Source: Leuconostoc lactis (lineage in GTDB: Bacteria > Bacillota > Bacilli > Lactobacillales > Lactobacillaceae). Taken from it: a DNA stretch of 64,000 nucleotides. Made by a program: the position numbers and the translations under genes. The stretch's first letter is position 1, and each line of letters opens with the position of its first letter. The notes beneath the pieces were generated by a model. It had not been told where the DNA came from, searched no databases, and worked only from the letters and a program-made list of their open reading frames with translations. Of the stretch, positions 24,391 through 33,004 are shown one piece after another. Where the stretch lies: NCBI RefSeq assembly GCF_007954625.1, contig NZ_CP042420.1, positions 942,501-1,006,500 on the forward strand, written 5' to 3'.

Positions 24391-26250
24391 ATGAGAAAAA
24401 GACGTTACATCACAGGATTTGACGGCCTGCGTGCCATTGCCGTTATTGGTGTTATTGCCTTTCATCTTTTACCAACTCATATTGTTGGGGGTTGGTTGGG
24501 CGTACCGCTTTTTTTTGTGCTATCAGGTTATTTGATTACGGATCTGTTGATACAAGAGTATGATCATCAGGACAAAATTGCACCGTGGCAATTTTATGCG
24601 CGGCGACTTAAGCGTCTTTACCCAGCACTACTGGTCTTATTGCTAATTACTGTGACGGTTATTTTCTTATTTGATCGACAACTAATTTACAATATACGTT
24701 ATGTCGTGCTGACTAATTTATTGTATGTTTATAATTTTTGGGCCATTGGCCATGGGGAATCTTATTTCCAACAATTTGGCGGTGCTTCACCCTTTACCCA
24801 TCTGTGGTCACTGTCGATTGAAGGCCAGTTTTATCTCATTTGGCCGTTTGTCTTATGGGGGATTTTAAAACTACGTCTAAAACGCCAATATGTGGCGCTT
24901 GGGTTGTTGGCACTGTCAGTTATCAGCGCGGTATTAATGGCGGTGCTGTATGATCCTAGTAACATTAACCGGAGTTACTACGGTGCTGATACGCGGCTCT
25001 TTGCCATCTTACTTGGCGCTGCGTTAGCCTTCATTTGGCCCTCAACACATCTCAATCCGGCAGTGCATCCTGAAGTTAAAAAAGGGTTAGACATTGTTGG
25101 TGGCACTGCATTAGCCATAACGGTGATTGGTTTCTTGTGGTTAAACGGTCAAAGCCCAGCGACGTATTATGGTTTGATGTACTTGATGACTGCCATTATG
25201 GCTATTCTCATTGCCGTAGTGGCACATCCATCATCGTGGCTCGGTCAGGGGTTAGATAACCCCGTGATGTCGTATCTGGGCACACGGAGTTATAGTATTT
25301 ATCTCTATCAGTTACCTGTCTTTATCTTTTATGAAAAGTTTATGCCAAATTATCGGCCAACTTTCTGGCATCTCTTTTTAGAAGTGATCATTGTGTTGGC
25401 CTTGAGTGAGTTGAGTTATCGGTTTGTCGAAACGACTTTCCGACGGCCGAATTACTTTCACCGACAAATCGCACATTTATCTGAATCGCGTAATCGCTTC
25501 TTTATCGTCTTGGCGGCCGCAAGTGCTGTGATCGTGTTGATCGGTTATGGTTTGTTGTCACCGCAAGCTGGCCAAGACCGACCAGAAACCGCTTTGGAAA
25601 AGAAACTACGCCAAAATCAAGCAGCGGTTGAAAAACGTAACGCACTGGCTAAGAAAAGTAGTGATGCTGAATCAGCCAAAAAAGGTCAGTCGACTAACTT
25701 GTCATCAGAACAGAAAAAAATTGTTGAAAAATACGACTTGCAGCCAACCCAGTATTTAGCTTTCCAAGCTATGCCATTTCAAGCTTTTGGTGATTCGGTG
25801 ATGTTGGATGCTGCGCCTTATTTACAAGAAGTTAATCCGCACATGGTGGTGGATGCGGCAGTGGGTCGACAGGCTTATCAAACGCCAAAAATCATGGCAC
25901 AAGCCGCCGCCTCACAACCATTAGCCGATAATCTTCTCATTGGTTTGGGCACAAATGGAACGATTAAGAAACAAGACTTAGATCAAATTATGGCAATTGC
26001 CGGTAAAAAGCGCCAGGTCTATTGGATGAACAACTTTGTGCAGTCACGACCTTGGCAGGATAGTAACAATCAATTGTTACAAACCGCGCAGAAAACTTAT
26101 AAAAATTTGCACGTCGTTGATTGGTACGCAGTTGCTAAGCAACACGGCGACTGGTTTGCCGATGATGGGGTGCATCAAGGCCCGTTAGGCGATCGGCAAT
26201 ATGTCCGGTTGCTTGTTGAAACGGTGGGCCACGTGTCAGGTGTTAAGTAA
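24391..26250 (+). CDS. oatA: Peptidoglycan/cell-surface O-acetyltransferase (OatA type)
   Basis: 619 residues in two domains. The N-terminal acyltransferase-3 domain has about 10-11 membrane helices (ITGFDGLRAIAVIGVIAFHL with the catalytic-type His, and LWSLSIEGQFYLIWP). After a Lys/Ser-rich linker comes an extracellular SGNH-type domain with FGDSVMLDA (Ser) and DDGVHQGPLGDRQY (Asp/His). This layout acetylates muramic acid and gives lysozyme resistance in OatA proteins. The exact acceptor is inferred. Single gene between terminators. Confidence 0.87.
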   Translation: MRKRRYITGFDGLRAIAVIGVIAFHLLPTHIVGGWLGVPLFFVLSGYLITDLLIQEYDHQDKIAPWQFYARRLKRLYPALLVLLLITVTVIFLFDRQLIYNIRYVVLTNLLYVYNFWAIGHGESYFQQFGGASPFTHLWSLSIEGQFYLIWPFVLWGILKLRLKRQYVALGLLALSVISAVLMAVLYDPSNINRSYYGADTRLFAILLGAALAFIWPSTHLNPAVHPEVKKGLDIVGGTALAITVIGFLWLNGQSPATYYGLMYLMTAIMAILIAVVAHPSSWLGQGLDNPVMSYLGTRSYSIYLYQLPVFIFYEKFMPNYRPTFWHLFLEVIIVLALSELSYRFVETTFRRPNYFHRQIAHLSESRNRFFIVLAAASAVIVLIGYGLLSPQAGQDRPETALEKKLRQNQAAVEKRNALAKKSSDAESAKKGQSTNLSSEQKKIVEKYDLQPTQYLAFQAMPFQAFGDSVMLDAAPYLQEVNPHMVVDAAVGRQAYQTPKIMAQAAASQPLADNLLIGLGTNGTIKKQDLDQIMAIAGKKRQVYWMNNFVQSRPWQDSNNQLLQTAQKTYKNLHVVDWYAVAKQHGDWFADDGVHQGPLGDRQYVRLLVETVGHVSGVK

Positions 26251-26275
26251 ACTACCGTCAGGTAGTTTTTTTATT
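26249..26275 (+). terminator. Terminator after the acyltransferase gene
   Basis: A 7-bp stem AACTACC/GGTAGTT, GTCA loop and seven T. Confidence 0.8.
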
Positions 26276-26348
26276 TAGTAGCCAATCATGAAAAAAACAA
26301 GTCGTAACCCTTTACAGTCGATTTTTATTCGCTTAAAATATAAGACAG

Positions 26349-26354
26349 TATAAT
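26349..26354 (+). promoter_or_regulatory. -10 box of the budA-udk operon
   Basis: TATAAT immediately before GGAGG, so the leader would be very short (start near 26361, GTG at 26373). No clear -35. Confidence 0.5.
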
Positions 26355-26372
26355 TTGGAGGAAGTGTGTCGC

Positions 26373-27107
26373 GTGACACATCAATATAATAAAATGAGTC
26401 GTTTATATCAGCACGGAACATTGGCAATGCTCATGGGCAAACAAATGCAAGGCACGATCACAGTTGCTGAATTGCGACAACATGGCGATACCGGCATCGG
26501 CACTCTGACAGGTTTAGATGGTGAAGTCATTTTGTTGGATGGCGAAGTCTATCAGGCGCAAAGTGACGGGCAAGTTAACCACATTACGAACCCTGATACG
26601 CTGATGCCGTTTGCTTCAGTGCATTTTGATGCGCCTACGCAACAATTGCCGTTTTCACAAGTTGATTTTTCAACGTTAAGTGCAAAACTAAAAGCAGAAC
26701 AGTTACAAAATGTGTTTGCGGCAGTAAAATTTCATGGGGAATTTTCTCGTGTCCATGTGCGCATTGCGCCTAAACAAGTACCGCCATACCCAAGTTTGTT
26801 GGCTGTTGCGGAAAATCAACCGGAATTTGAACGTGAACACGTGACAGGTACGGTCGTTGGTTATTTTGCGCCACAAATTTTTAACGGCCCAACGGCCGCC
26901 GGTTGGCACGTGCATTTCTTGTCAGATGATTTGCAATTTGCTGGTCATATTTTAGATTTTTCAGCAAGCCAAATCTCAGGTACGCTGCAAGTATTTGATG
27001 AATTTGTACAACATCTACCAATTCATGATCCGGCATACCGTGAGATGACGCTTGATTTTGATGGCTTACTGGCTGGGATTGAAGCGAGTGAAGGAGGGCA
27101 ACAATAA
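26373..27107 (+). CDS. budA: Alpha-acetolactate decarboxylase
   Basis: 244 residues from a GTG at 26373, 11 bases after GGAGG. The motifs LYQHGTLAMLMG, HGDTGIGTLTGLDGEVILLDGEVYQ and the C-terminal GTAAGWHVHFLSDD-type metal-binding segment (here GPTAAGWHVHF, with two His) identify the enzyme. It converts acetolactate to acetoin and diverts excess pyruvate from the PDH branch. Its stop overlaps the udk ATG (TAATG). Confidence 0.9.
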   Translation: MTHQYNKMSRLYQHGTLAMLMGKQMQGTITVAELRQHGDTGIGTLTGLDGEVILLDGEVYQAQSDGQVNHITNPDTLMPFASVHFDAPTQQLPFSQVDFSTLSAKLKAEQLQNVFAAVKFHGEFSRVHVRIAPKQVPPYPSLLAVAENQPEFEREHVTGTVVGYFAPQIFNGPTAAGWHVHFLSDDLQFAGHILDFSASQISGTLQVFDEFVQHLPIHDPAYREMTLDFDGLLAGIEASEGGQQ

Positions 27108-27739
27108 TGGCAAATAAACCTTTAGTGATTGGTATTACAGGTGGTTCTGGTTCAGGTAAAACCACTGTTAGTCGGGAATTAGTGCGACGTTTAACGGCGG
27201 ATGGGTCGCTCGCGATTTTGTTACAACAAGATTCTTATTATAAGGATCAGTCGGACAAGCCCATGTCAGAACGGGTGTTGACGAACTATGACCACCCAGA
27301 TTCTTTTGAAACAGATCTCTTTGTTTCTGATTTGCGGCGTTTATTACGCAATGAACCCATCGATAAGCCAATCTATGATTATGCTAACCATACGCGTTCT
27401 AAACAAGTGGAACGGGTTGAACCAGCTAATGTCGTAATCGTTGATGGTGTTTTATTGTTTAACGATGAGCGTGTACGTGATCTTTTGGATATGAAAATAT
27501 TTGTTGACACGGATGACGATATTCGCTTCTTGCGCCGGCTTGAACGCGATATTGAAGAGCGTGGTCGCACGGTCCGTGGGGTGATTGAGCAATATTTGGC
27601 AACCGTGAAACCAATGTATCATCAGTTCGTGGAACCAACAAAACGATATGCCAACATTATTGTGCCTGAAGGTGGCGAAAACCTTGTCGCAATTGATATG
27701 TTAACCAACCAAGCAAAAGCAATGCTGAAAAAAGATTAA
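27107..27739 (+). CDS. udk: Uridine kinase
   Basis: 210 residues. The P-loop GGSGSGKTT (12-20) and QQDSYYKDQSD are typical of uridine/cytidine kinases, with YDHPDSFETDLF, YDYANHTRS and RRLERDIEERGRTV for nucleoside binding and the lid. It phosphorylates uridine and cytidine in pyrimidine salvage. It is translationally coupled to budA by one-base overlap, although the two functions have no obvious link. Confidence 0.93.
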   Translation: MANKPLVIGITGGSGSGKTTVSRELVRRLTADGSLAILLQQDSYYKDQSDKPMSERVLTNYDHPDSFETDLFVSDLRRLLRNEPIDKPIYDYANHTRSKQVERVEPANVVIVDGVLLFNDERVRDLLDMKIFVDTDDDIRFLRRLERDIEERGRTVRGVIEQYLATVKPMYHQFVEPTKRYANIIVPEGGENLVAIDMLTNQAKAMLKKD

Positions 27740-27777
27740 AAAAACAACCAAACGGTCGTACCGTTTGGTTGTTTTTT
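27737..27777. terminator. Bidirectional terminator between udk and the rpiR-type gene
   Basis: A 16-bp perfect stem (AAAAACAACCAAACGG and complement), TCGTA loop and T runs on both strands. Confidence 0.9.
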
Positions 27778-27779
27778 AG

Positions 27780-28631
27780 TTAATGGGCACGCGTTTCTTC
27801 GATGACGCTGCGCATGTTATCGACTACGTTTTGAGTATTTTGTGAAAAATATGAGCCCACCAGAGTAAAGAGGGTATCAATCAAAGTGATTTGAGCAATG
27901 AGCGAACTCATCGATTCACTACGGAAATTGATTTCTTCTGCCAACGACAATAGGACTAAATCCGCAATTTTTGCCAGCGGTGAGTCAGCAAAAGACGTAA
28001 TAGCAATGACTTTCACGCCATTTTGTTTTAACTTTTGGGCGACCAGTAGTGTATCTTTGTTGCGACCAGAATGGGAAATCACCACGGCCGCATCGTCATG
28101 GTCTAACTTAACAGCCTGCATCAGTTGGATGTCGTAATCTGGATGTGCAATGACATCGAGGGGCGTTCTTAAGAACTTGTGATACGCATTAAAAGCGACA
28201 ATTGAGGAACCGCCAATGCCAAAAAAGCCAACGCGCCGTGCTGCAATGAGATAACCACTAGCAGTCTCCAAATCATCAGCGGTTAAATGGTTTAACGTGG
28301 CATGCAAGGCATTGGTAGCACCGGCAAAAACTTTTTGTGAAATCGCCATGGTATCGTCGTCGTCAGTAATTTCACCGAAAAAATCAACGGGTGTTACGGC
28401 TGATGCAGCACTGGCAATTGCGACAGAAAATTCACGAAACGAGTCAAAGCCAATTTTTTTCGCAAAGCGTGAAATCGTTGCCGTGGACACCCCAGAGCCG
28501 TTAGACAGTTCTTGAATGGTTGCTTCTTGTGCATGTTTTGTGTCAGCTAAAATATAATTAATTAATTTGTTTTCAGTCGCATTGTACTGATTTTTTTGTG
28601 CGCGCAGTTGCGCGATAATATTGTGAGCCAT
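27780..28631 (-). CDS. MurR/RpiR-family transcriptional regulator (probable gnd/gluconate regulator)
   Basis: 283 residues. The N-terminal HTH_6 domain (1-80) contains TIQELSNGSGVSTATISRFAKKIGFDSFREF. The C-terminal SIS domain (about 125-260) has GFFGIGGSSIVAFNAYHKF and VVISHSGRNKDTLLVAQKLKQNGVKVIAITS, which bind phosphosugars. It diverges from gnd-gntK, so 6-phosphogluconate is a reasonable effector guess. The SD AGGAAG precedes the ATG. A perfect palindrome lies just upstream of its start. Confidence 0.88.
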   Translation of the reverse strand: MAHNIIAQLRAQKNQYNATENKLINYILADTKHAQEATIQELSNGSGVSTATISRFAKKIGFDSFREFSVAIASAASAVTPVDFFGEITDDDDTMAISQKVFAGATNALHATLNHLTADDLETASGYLIAARRVGFFGIGGSSIVAFNAYHKFLRTPLDVIAHPDYDIQLMQAVKLDHDDAAVVISHSGRNKDTLLVAQKLKQNGVKVIAITSFADSPLAKIADLVLLSLAEEINFRSESMSSLIAQITLIDTLFTLVGSYFSQNTQNVVDNMRSVIEETRAH

Positions 28632-28651
28632 GGGGCATCTTCCTATTGATA

Positions 28652-28666
28652 TTGCGCAGTGCGCAA
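28652..28666. promoter_or_regulatory. Palindromic operator candidate between rpiR-type gene and gnd
   Basis: TTGCGCAGTGCGCAA: two perfect 6-bp arms around AGT. It lies 21 bases before the regulator's ATG and about 60 bases upstream of the gnd -35, so it could mediate autoregulation or control of gnd. A related GC-rich motif (TGCGCGCAGTTGCGCG) occurs in the first codons of the regulator gene. Confidence 0.6.
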
Positions 28667-28726
28667 AGTCACGTCATTTTTATAAATTAACTATACAAGA
28701 AACGAAAACTTTTTACAATCATTTGC

Positions 28727-28755
28727 TTGCAATGTGTAAAATATTTTCATATAAT
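28727..28755 (+). promoter_or_regulatory. Promoter of gnd
   Basis: TTGCAA (28727-28732), a 17-bp spacer and a perfect TATAAT (28750-28755). Confidence 0.75.
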
Positions 28756-28799
28756 AAGAGTGTAGTAAAAATACAAAAAACATAAGAGGTATGTGAACC

Positions 28800-29708
28800 A
28801 TGAAGTTTGCGATGATCGGCCTTGGTAAGATGGGCTTGAACTTGGTAAAGAACGCCGTTGATAACGGCCATGAAGTTGTTGCGTTCGATTTGAACCCTGA
28901 ATTTGTTCGCGAAGCAACTGAATACTCATCAGCTGTTGAAGGCGCAACTGACATTGACGACATGTTGTCAAAGTTGCCTTCACCAAAGATTGTTTGGGTA
29001 ATGGTACCAGCTGGTGCCCCAACAAACTCAACAATCGACACATTGATTGAAAAGATGGACAAGGGCGACATCATCATCGATGGTGGTAACTCTAACTACA
29101 AGGACAACTTGGAACAAAACAAGCGTACAACTGCTGCTGGTATCAAGTTCTTCGATGCCGGAACTTCTGGTGGTATGAACGGTGCACGTAACGGTGGTAA
29201 CTTCATGATCGGTGGCGATGACGCCGAAGCTTGGAAGACAATCGAACCATTGTTCAACTCACTTGCTGAAGAAGATGGTTACTTGTACACAGGTCGTTTG
29301 GGTTCAGGTCACTACTTGAAGATGGTCCACAATGGTATCGAATATGGTATGATGCAAGCCATCGCCGAAGGTTTCGACGTTTTGGAAGCTTCACAATTCG
29401 ACTACGACTACGAAGCAGTTGCTAAGTTGTGGAACCACGGTTCAGTTATCCGCTCATGGTTGATGGAATTGGCTGAAGAACAATTCGCTAAGGATCCTAA
29501 GTTGGATGCCATCGCTGGTCGTATGCACTCATCTGGTGAAGGTAAGTGGACTGTTGAAGAATCATTGGCTCTTGAAGTACCAGCACCTGTTATCTACTTG
29601 TCACTTGCTATGCGTTACCGTTCATTGCAAGATGACACATTTACAGGTAAGGTTGTTTCAGCTTTGCGTAACGGCTTCGGTGGTCACGCAATGGATTCAG
29701 CAAAGTAA
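28800..29708 (+). CDS. gnd: 6-phosphogluconate dehydrogenase, short (NAD-type) form
   Basis: 302 residues, the short GntZ/YqeC-like form rather than the 470-residue NADP enzyme. The Rossmann motif is MIGLGKMGLNLV, followed by DGGNSNYKDN, DAGTSGGMNGARNGGNFMIGG and KMVHNGIEYGMMQ with the catalytic Lys/Asn. It oxidises and decarboxylates 6-phosphogluconate to ribulose-5-phosphate, the entry to the phosphoketolase route. Codon use is extremely biased (AAG, AAC, TTC, TTG), unlike neighbours, showing very high expression. Its terminator separates it from gntK. Confidence 0.93.
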   Translation: MKFAMIGLGKMGLNLVKNAVDNGHEVVAFDLNPEFVREATEYSSAVEGATDIDDMLSKLPSPKIVWVMVPAGAPTNSTIDTLIEKMDKGDIIIDGGNSNYKDNLEQNKRTTAAGIKFFDAGTSGGMNGARNGGNFMIGGDDAEAWKTIEPLFNSLAEEDGYLYTGRLGSGHYLKMVHNGIEYGMMQAIAEGFDVLEASQFDYDYEAVAKLWNHGSVIRSWLMELAEEQFAKDPKLDAIAGRMHSSGEGKWTVEESLALEVPAPVIYLSLAMRYRSLQDDTFTGKVVSALRNGFGGHAMDSAK

Positions 29709-29744
29709 TTAACTTTTAACCTGCTCAATCTTTTTTTGAACAGA

Positions 29745-29768
29745 TAGCTCCCGCTAGGGGGCTTTTTC
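29745..29768 (+). terminator. Terminator after gnd
   Basis: GCTCCC/GGGGGC stem with GCTA loop and TTTTT. It may be partly read through into gntK. Confidence 0.7.
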
Positions 29769-29819
29769 TGTATCTGCACAAGTTGTTGAACGATTATCAT
29801 TGATATATGAGGAAAAACT

Positions 29820-31361
29820 ATGAAATATATGATTGGCGTCGATTTGGGGACAACATCAACGAAAGCGGTGTTGTTTGACGATCGCAATCAAGTTGTTGCC
29901 AGTGCTAATAAAGGCTACAAACTGTATCGCGATGCGCCTGATATGGCTGAAGAAGATTTGGATGAAATTTTTGAGGCCTTGATTGATGCCTTGAGTGAAG
30001 TGGTTCGCGCAGCAAAGTTACAAGGTGACGATAAAATTGCTGCTGTATCGTTCTCATCAGCGATGCATTCGCTAATTGCCTTTGATCAAGATTGGCAACC
30101 GTTAACACGGGTTATAACTTGGGCAGATACGCGGGCGGTCAAATACACGGAAGAGTTGAAGGCGACCGGCTTAGGACAAGAGATTTATAGTCAGACGGGG
30201 ACACCCATTCACCCAATGGCACCCTTGTCCAAATTGCTGTGGTTAAGAGCGGAACACGCTGATATCTTTAACCAAGCAGCCCATTATATGGGGATTAAAG
30301 AGTATTTGTTCCATCGACTTTTTGGGACTAACAAAATGGATATTTCGTTAGCTTCTGGGACTGGCTTGTTTAACATCTTTAAGTTAGATTGGGATGAACA
30401 AGCATTGGCTGTGACAGGGATTACGAAAGCGCAACTGCCAACACCAGTTGAACCTTATGAATATGAAACAACCATGGCGCCTGAATATGCTGCGGTGATA
30501 GGAATTCCAGCTGATACACCGTTTGTTTACGGGGCTGGAGATGGCCCATTATCCAATCTTGGCGTCAATGCGGTGAAGCCAGGCGTTGCCGCGATTACCA
30601 TTGGTACATCTGGTGCCATTCGCGTGGTGTCGGACCAACCAGTGATTGATCCAAAGGGACGTACCTTTACGTATGCTTTGGACAAAGATCATTGGGTTGT
30701 TGGTGGGCCGGTGAACAATGGTGGAGATGTCTTCCGTTGGGCCCGTGACAATATGTTTGACGCAGAGAAGTCAACGGCAGCGTTATTAGGTGTTGATGCC
30801 TATGATTTGATGACGCAAATTGCTGCCCGCGTGCCAGCGGGCTCTGACGGGTTGATTTTCCATCCGTATTTGGGTGGCGAACGCGCGCCAATTTGGGATG
30901 CTAATGCCCGAGGGTCATTCTTTGGTTTGAATCATGGGCATACACGGGCGCACATGTTGCGTTCAGTCCTTGAAGGGATTACTTTTAACGTTTATATGGT
31001 GAGTCTGGCTTTGGAAGAAGTTGTGGGTGATTTAAAAGCCATCCAAGCAACTGGCGGTTTTGCCCGTTCACCATTGTGGCGACAAATGTTTGCTGATATT
31101 TTTGAACAACCAGTCACGGTGCCAGAAGCGTTTGAATCTGGTTCATTGGCAGCCGTGATTGTGGCGCAAAAAGCGTTGGGTTACATTGATGATTTATATG
31201 ACATTGAACAATATGTTGGCGCAGCCAATACGTACCAACCGATGCCAGAAAACTTTGAAGCTTATCGTGAATTGGCCCCAATTTTCATCCGTTTGTCACG
31301 GCAACTGCAAACGGAATATGATAGTATTGCAACTTATCAACGGAAACATACAAAATCATAA
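29820..31361 (+). CDS. gntK: Gluconokinase, FGGY family
   Basis: 513 residues. The actin-like ATPase fold has the FGGY phosphate-1 motif GVDLGTTSTKAVLFD (5-19), GAGDGPLSNLG and GTSGAIRVV in the middle, and the C-terminal ATGGFARSPLWRQMFADI. The alignment pattern fits gluconokinase GntK of lactobacilli; xylulokinase is the main alternative. Position after gnd favours gluconate, since GntK makes the Gnd substrate. The SD GAGGAAA precedes the ATG. No gluconate permease is adjacent. Confidence 0.85.
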   Translation: MKYMIGVDLGTTSTKAVLFDDRNQVVASANKGYKLYRDAPDMAEEDLDEIFEALIDALSEVVRAAKLQGDDKIAAVSFSSAMHSLIAFDQDWQPLTRVITWADTRAVKYTEELKATGLGQEIYSQTGTPIHPMAPLSKLLWLRAEHADIFNQAAHYMGIKEYLFHRLFGTNKMDISLASGTGLFNIFKLDWDEQALAVTGITKAQLPTPVEPYEYETTMAPEYAAVIGIPADTPFVYGAGDGPLSNLGVNAVKPGVAAITIGTSGAIRVVSDQPVIDPKGRTFTYALDKDHWVVGGPVNNGGDVFRWARDNMFDAEKSTAALLGVDAYDLMTQIAARVPAGSDGLIFHPYLGGERAPIWDANARGSFFGLNHGHTRAHMLRSVLEGITFNVYMVSLALEEVVGDLKAIQATGGFARSPLWRQMFADIFEQPVTVPEAFESGSLAAVIVAQKALGYIDDLYDIEQYVGAANTYQPMPENFEAYRELAPIFIRLSRQLQTEYDSIATYQRKHTKS

Positions 31362-31420
31362 TTTGTGGTATTACCGGCGTAATGAACAGGGTTTTAACAA
31401 CGCTAGTGACCACATCATTG

Positions 31421-31449
31421 AAAACAGAATATATCATTCTGTTTTTTTA
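31421..31449 (+). terminator. Terminator after gntK
   Basis: AAAACAGAAT and complement, loop ATATC, seven T. Confidence 0.85.
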
Positions 31450-31478
31450 TTGACACTAATATTAGAAAATGTTAATAT
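31450..31478 (+). promoter_or_regulatory. Promoter of the APC permease gene
   Basis: Perfect TTGACA (31450-31455), a 17-bp spacer and TAATAT (31473-31478). Confidence 0.75.
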
Positions 31479-31515
31479 TATTTGGTAACTTTGTAACCTT
31501 TGGAGGGAAAGATTC

Positions 31516-32943
31516 ATGTCGGATTCAAAACCAAGGACTGGCTGGCTGCATAAAGCAAGCCCGGCAAGTTTTTCACATAGCGATGCACATTTGCACAAAA
31601 CACTGGGTGTCAAAGACATGCTAGCGTTGGGGGTGGGGACAATTGTGTCAACTGCTATTTTCACATTACCAGGGATTGTTGCGGCAGATCATGCTGGACC
31701 TGCCGTTGCCATTTCATTTGTGATTGCGGCTATTGTGTCAGGACTTGCAGCCTTTGCGTATGCTGAATTTGCGTCTGCATTACCATTTGCTGGTTCAGCT
31801 TATTCATGGGCGAACGTCGTCTTTGGTGAAGTGTTTGGCTGGATTGCCGGTTGGGCATTACTTGCGGAGTACTTTATTGCCGTGGCGTTTGTCGCATCTG
31901 GTTGGTCAGCTAACTTTAAGCTGTTCCTAGCGTCACACAATCTCGTTTTGCCACCGGCATTAGCAGGTTCTTTTGCTGCCGGTAACGGGGGCGTGATTGA
32001 CATTTCGGCCTTGTTTGCCGTGTTAATTGTCACAGTGTTGCTATGGCGGGGCACAAATTCCACTGCACGCGTGGAAAATATCTTAGTGGTTGGAAAAGTC
32101 TTAGTCATCTTGATTTTCATTGGTGTTGGTTTGACGGCGATCCATCCAGGTAACTATACGCCATTTATTCCAGAACATAAGCCAGGTACAACGTTTGGTG
32201 GTTGGCAAGGGATTGTTGCCGGTGCCTCACAAATTTTCTTGGCTTATATTGGATTTGATTCAATTGCGGCCAACTCGGCGGAAGCTAAGGATCCTAAGCG
32301 AACAATGCCACGTGGGATCATTGGGTCACTGGTGGTGGCCACAGTATTGTTTGTAACGGTTGCTTTGGTACTGGTCGGTATGTTCCATTACTCAAAGTAT
32401 GAAAACAACGCGGCACCTGCAGCTTGGGCTTTGCTCCAATCAGGGCACGGCTTCACGTCTAACTTGTTGTCTGTTGTGGCTTTGGTTGGTATGTTTACTG
32501 CCATCATTGGGATGATGTTGGCCGGTTCACGTTTGTTGTACGCCTTTGGTCGTGATGGCTTATTGCCAAGCTTCCTTGGGGATGTGAATGGTAAGGGTCT
32601 GCCAAACAATGCGTTGTTGGCGTTGTCAATTATTGCCATCTTAGTGGGATCAGTCTTTAGCTTTACAGAACTTGCTGGCTTGATCTCAGCTGGGACGTTA
32701 ATTGCCTTTATTATTGTGTCATTTGGGATCTATGCTTTGCGACCACGTGAAGGAAAAGATATCCAAGAACCTGGCTTTAAGATGCCATTTTACCCAGTTT
32801 TGCCAGCTTTGGCAGCCTTGGGTTCAGGTTTCATTTTCTTTAATTTGGACAGCCAAGCGAAACTCTATGCCTTTGGTTGGTTTGTGATCGGTTTGATTAT
32901 CTATGCGGTCTATGGGGCGCGTCATAGTAATTTGTCAAAATAA
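31516..32943 (+). CDS. APC-family amino acid permease (YfnA/CAT-like)
   Basis: 475 residues, about 12 membrane helices. LGVKDMLALGVGTIVSTAIFTLPGIVA is the APC helix-1 signature, and FLAYIGFDSIAANSAEAKDPKRTMPRGIIGSL is typical of cationic amino-acid transporter-like members. Substrate not determinable. The SD TGGAGGGAAA is strong. A terminator separates it from the aminotransferase gene, which may still be functionally linked. Confidence 0.87.
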   Translation: MSDSKPRTGWLHKASPASFSHSDAHLHKTLGVKDMLALGVGTIVSTAIFTLPGIVAADHAGPAVAISFVIAAIVSGLAAFAYAEFASALPFAGSAYSWANVVFGEVFGWIAGWALLAEYFIAVAFVASGWSANFKLFLASHNLVLPPALAGSFAAGNGGVIDISALFAVLIVTVLLWRGTNSTARVENILVVGKVLVILIFIGVGLTAIHPGNYTPFIPEHKPGTTFGGWQGIVAGASQIFLAYIGFDSIAANSAEAKDPKRTMPRGIIGSLVVATVLFVTVALVLVGMFHYSKYENNAAPAAWALLQSGHGFTSNLLSVVALVGMFTAIIGMMLAGSRLLYAFGRDGLLPSFLGDVNGKGLPNNALLALSIIAILVGSVFSFTELAGLISAGTLIAFIIVSFGIYALRPREGKDIQEPGFKMPFYPVLPALAALGSGFIFFNLDSQAKLYAFGWFVIGLIIYAVYGARHSNLSK

Positions 32944-32956
32944 GTTGTTTTACCTT

Positions 32957-32985
32957 CAAGCCCTGGATAACCAGGGCTTTTATTG
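32957..32985 (+). terminator. Terminator after the APC permease gene
   Basis: AAGCCCTGG/CCAGGGCTT with ATAA loop and short T run (TTTATT). Confidence 0.8.
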
Positions 32986-33004
32986 TCAGAAAAAGAGGTG
33001 GGCC

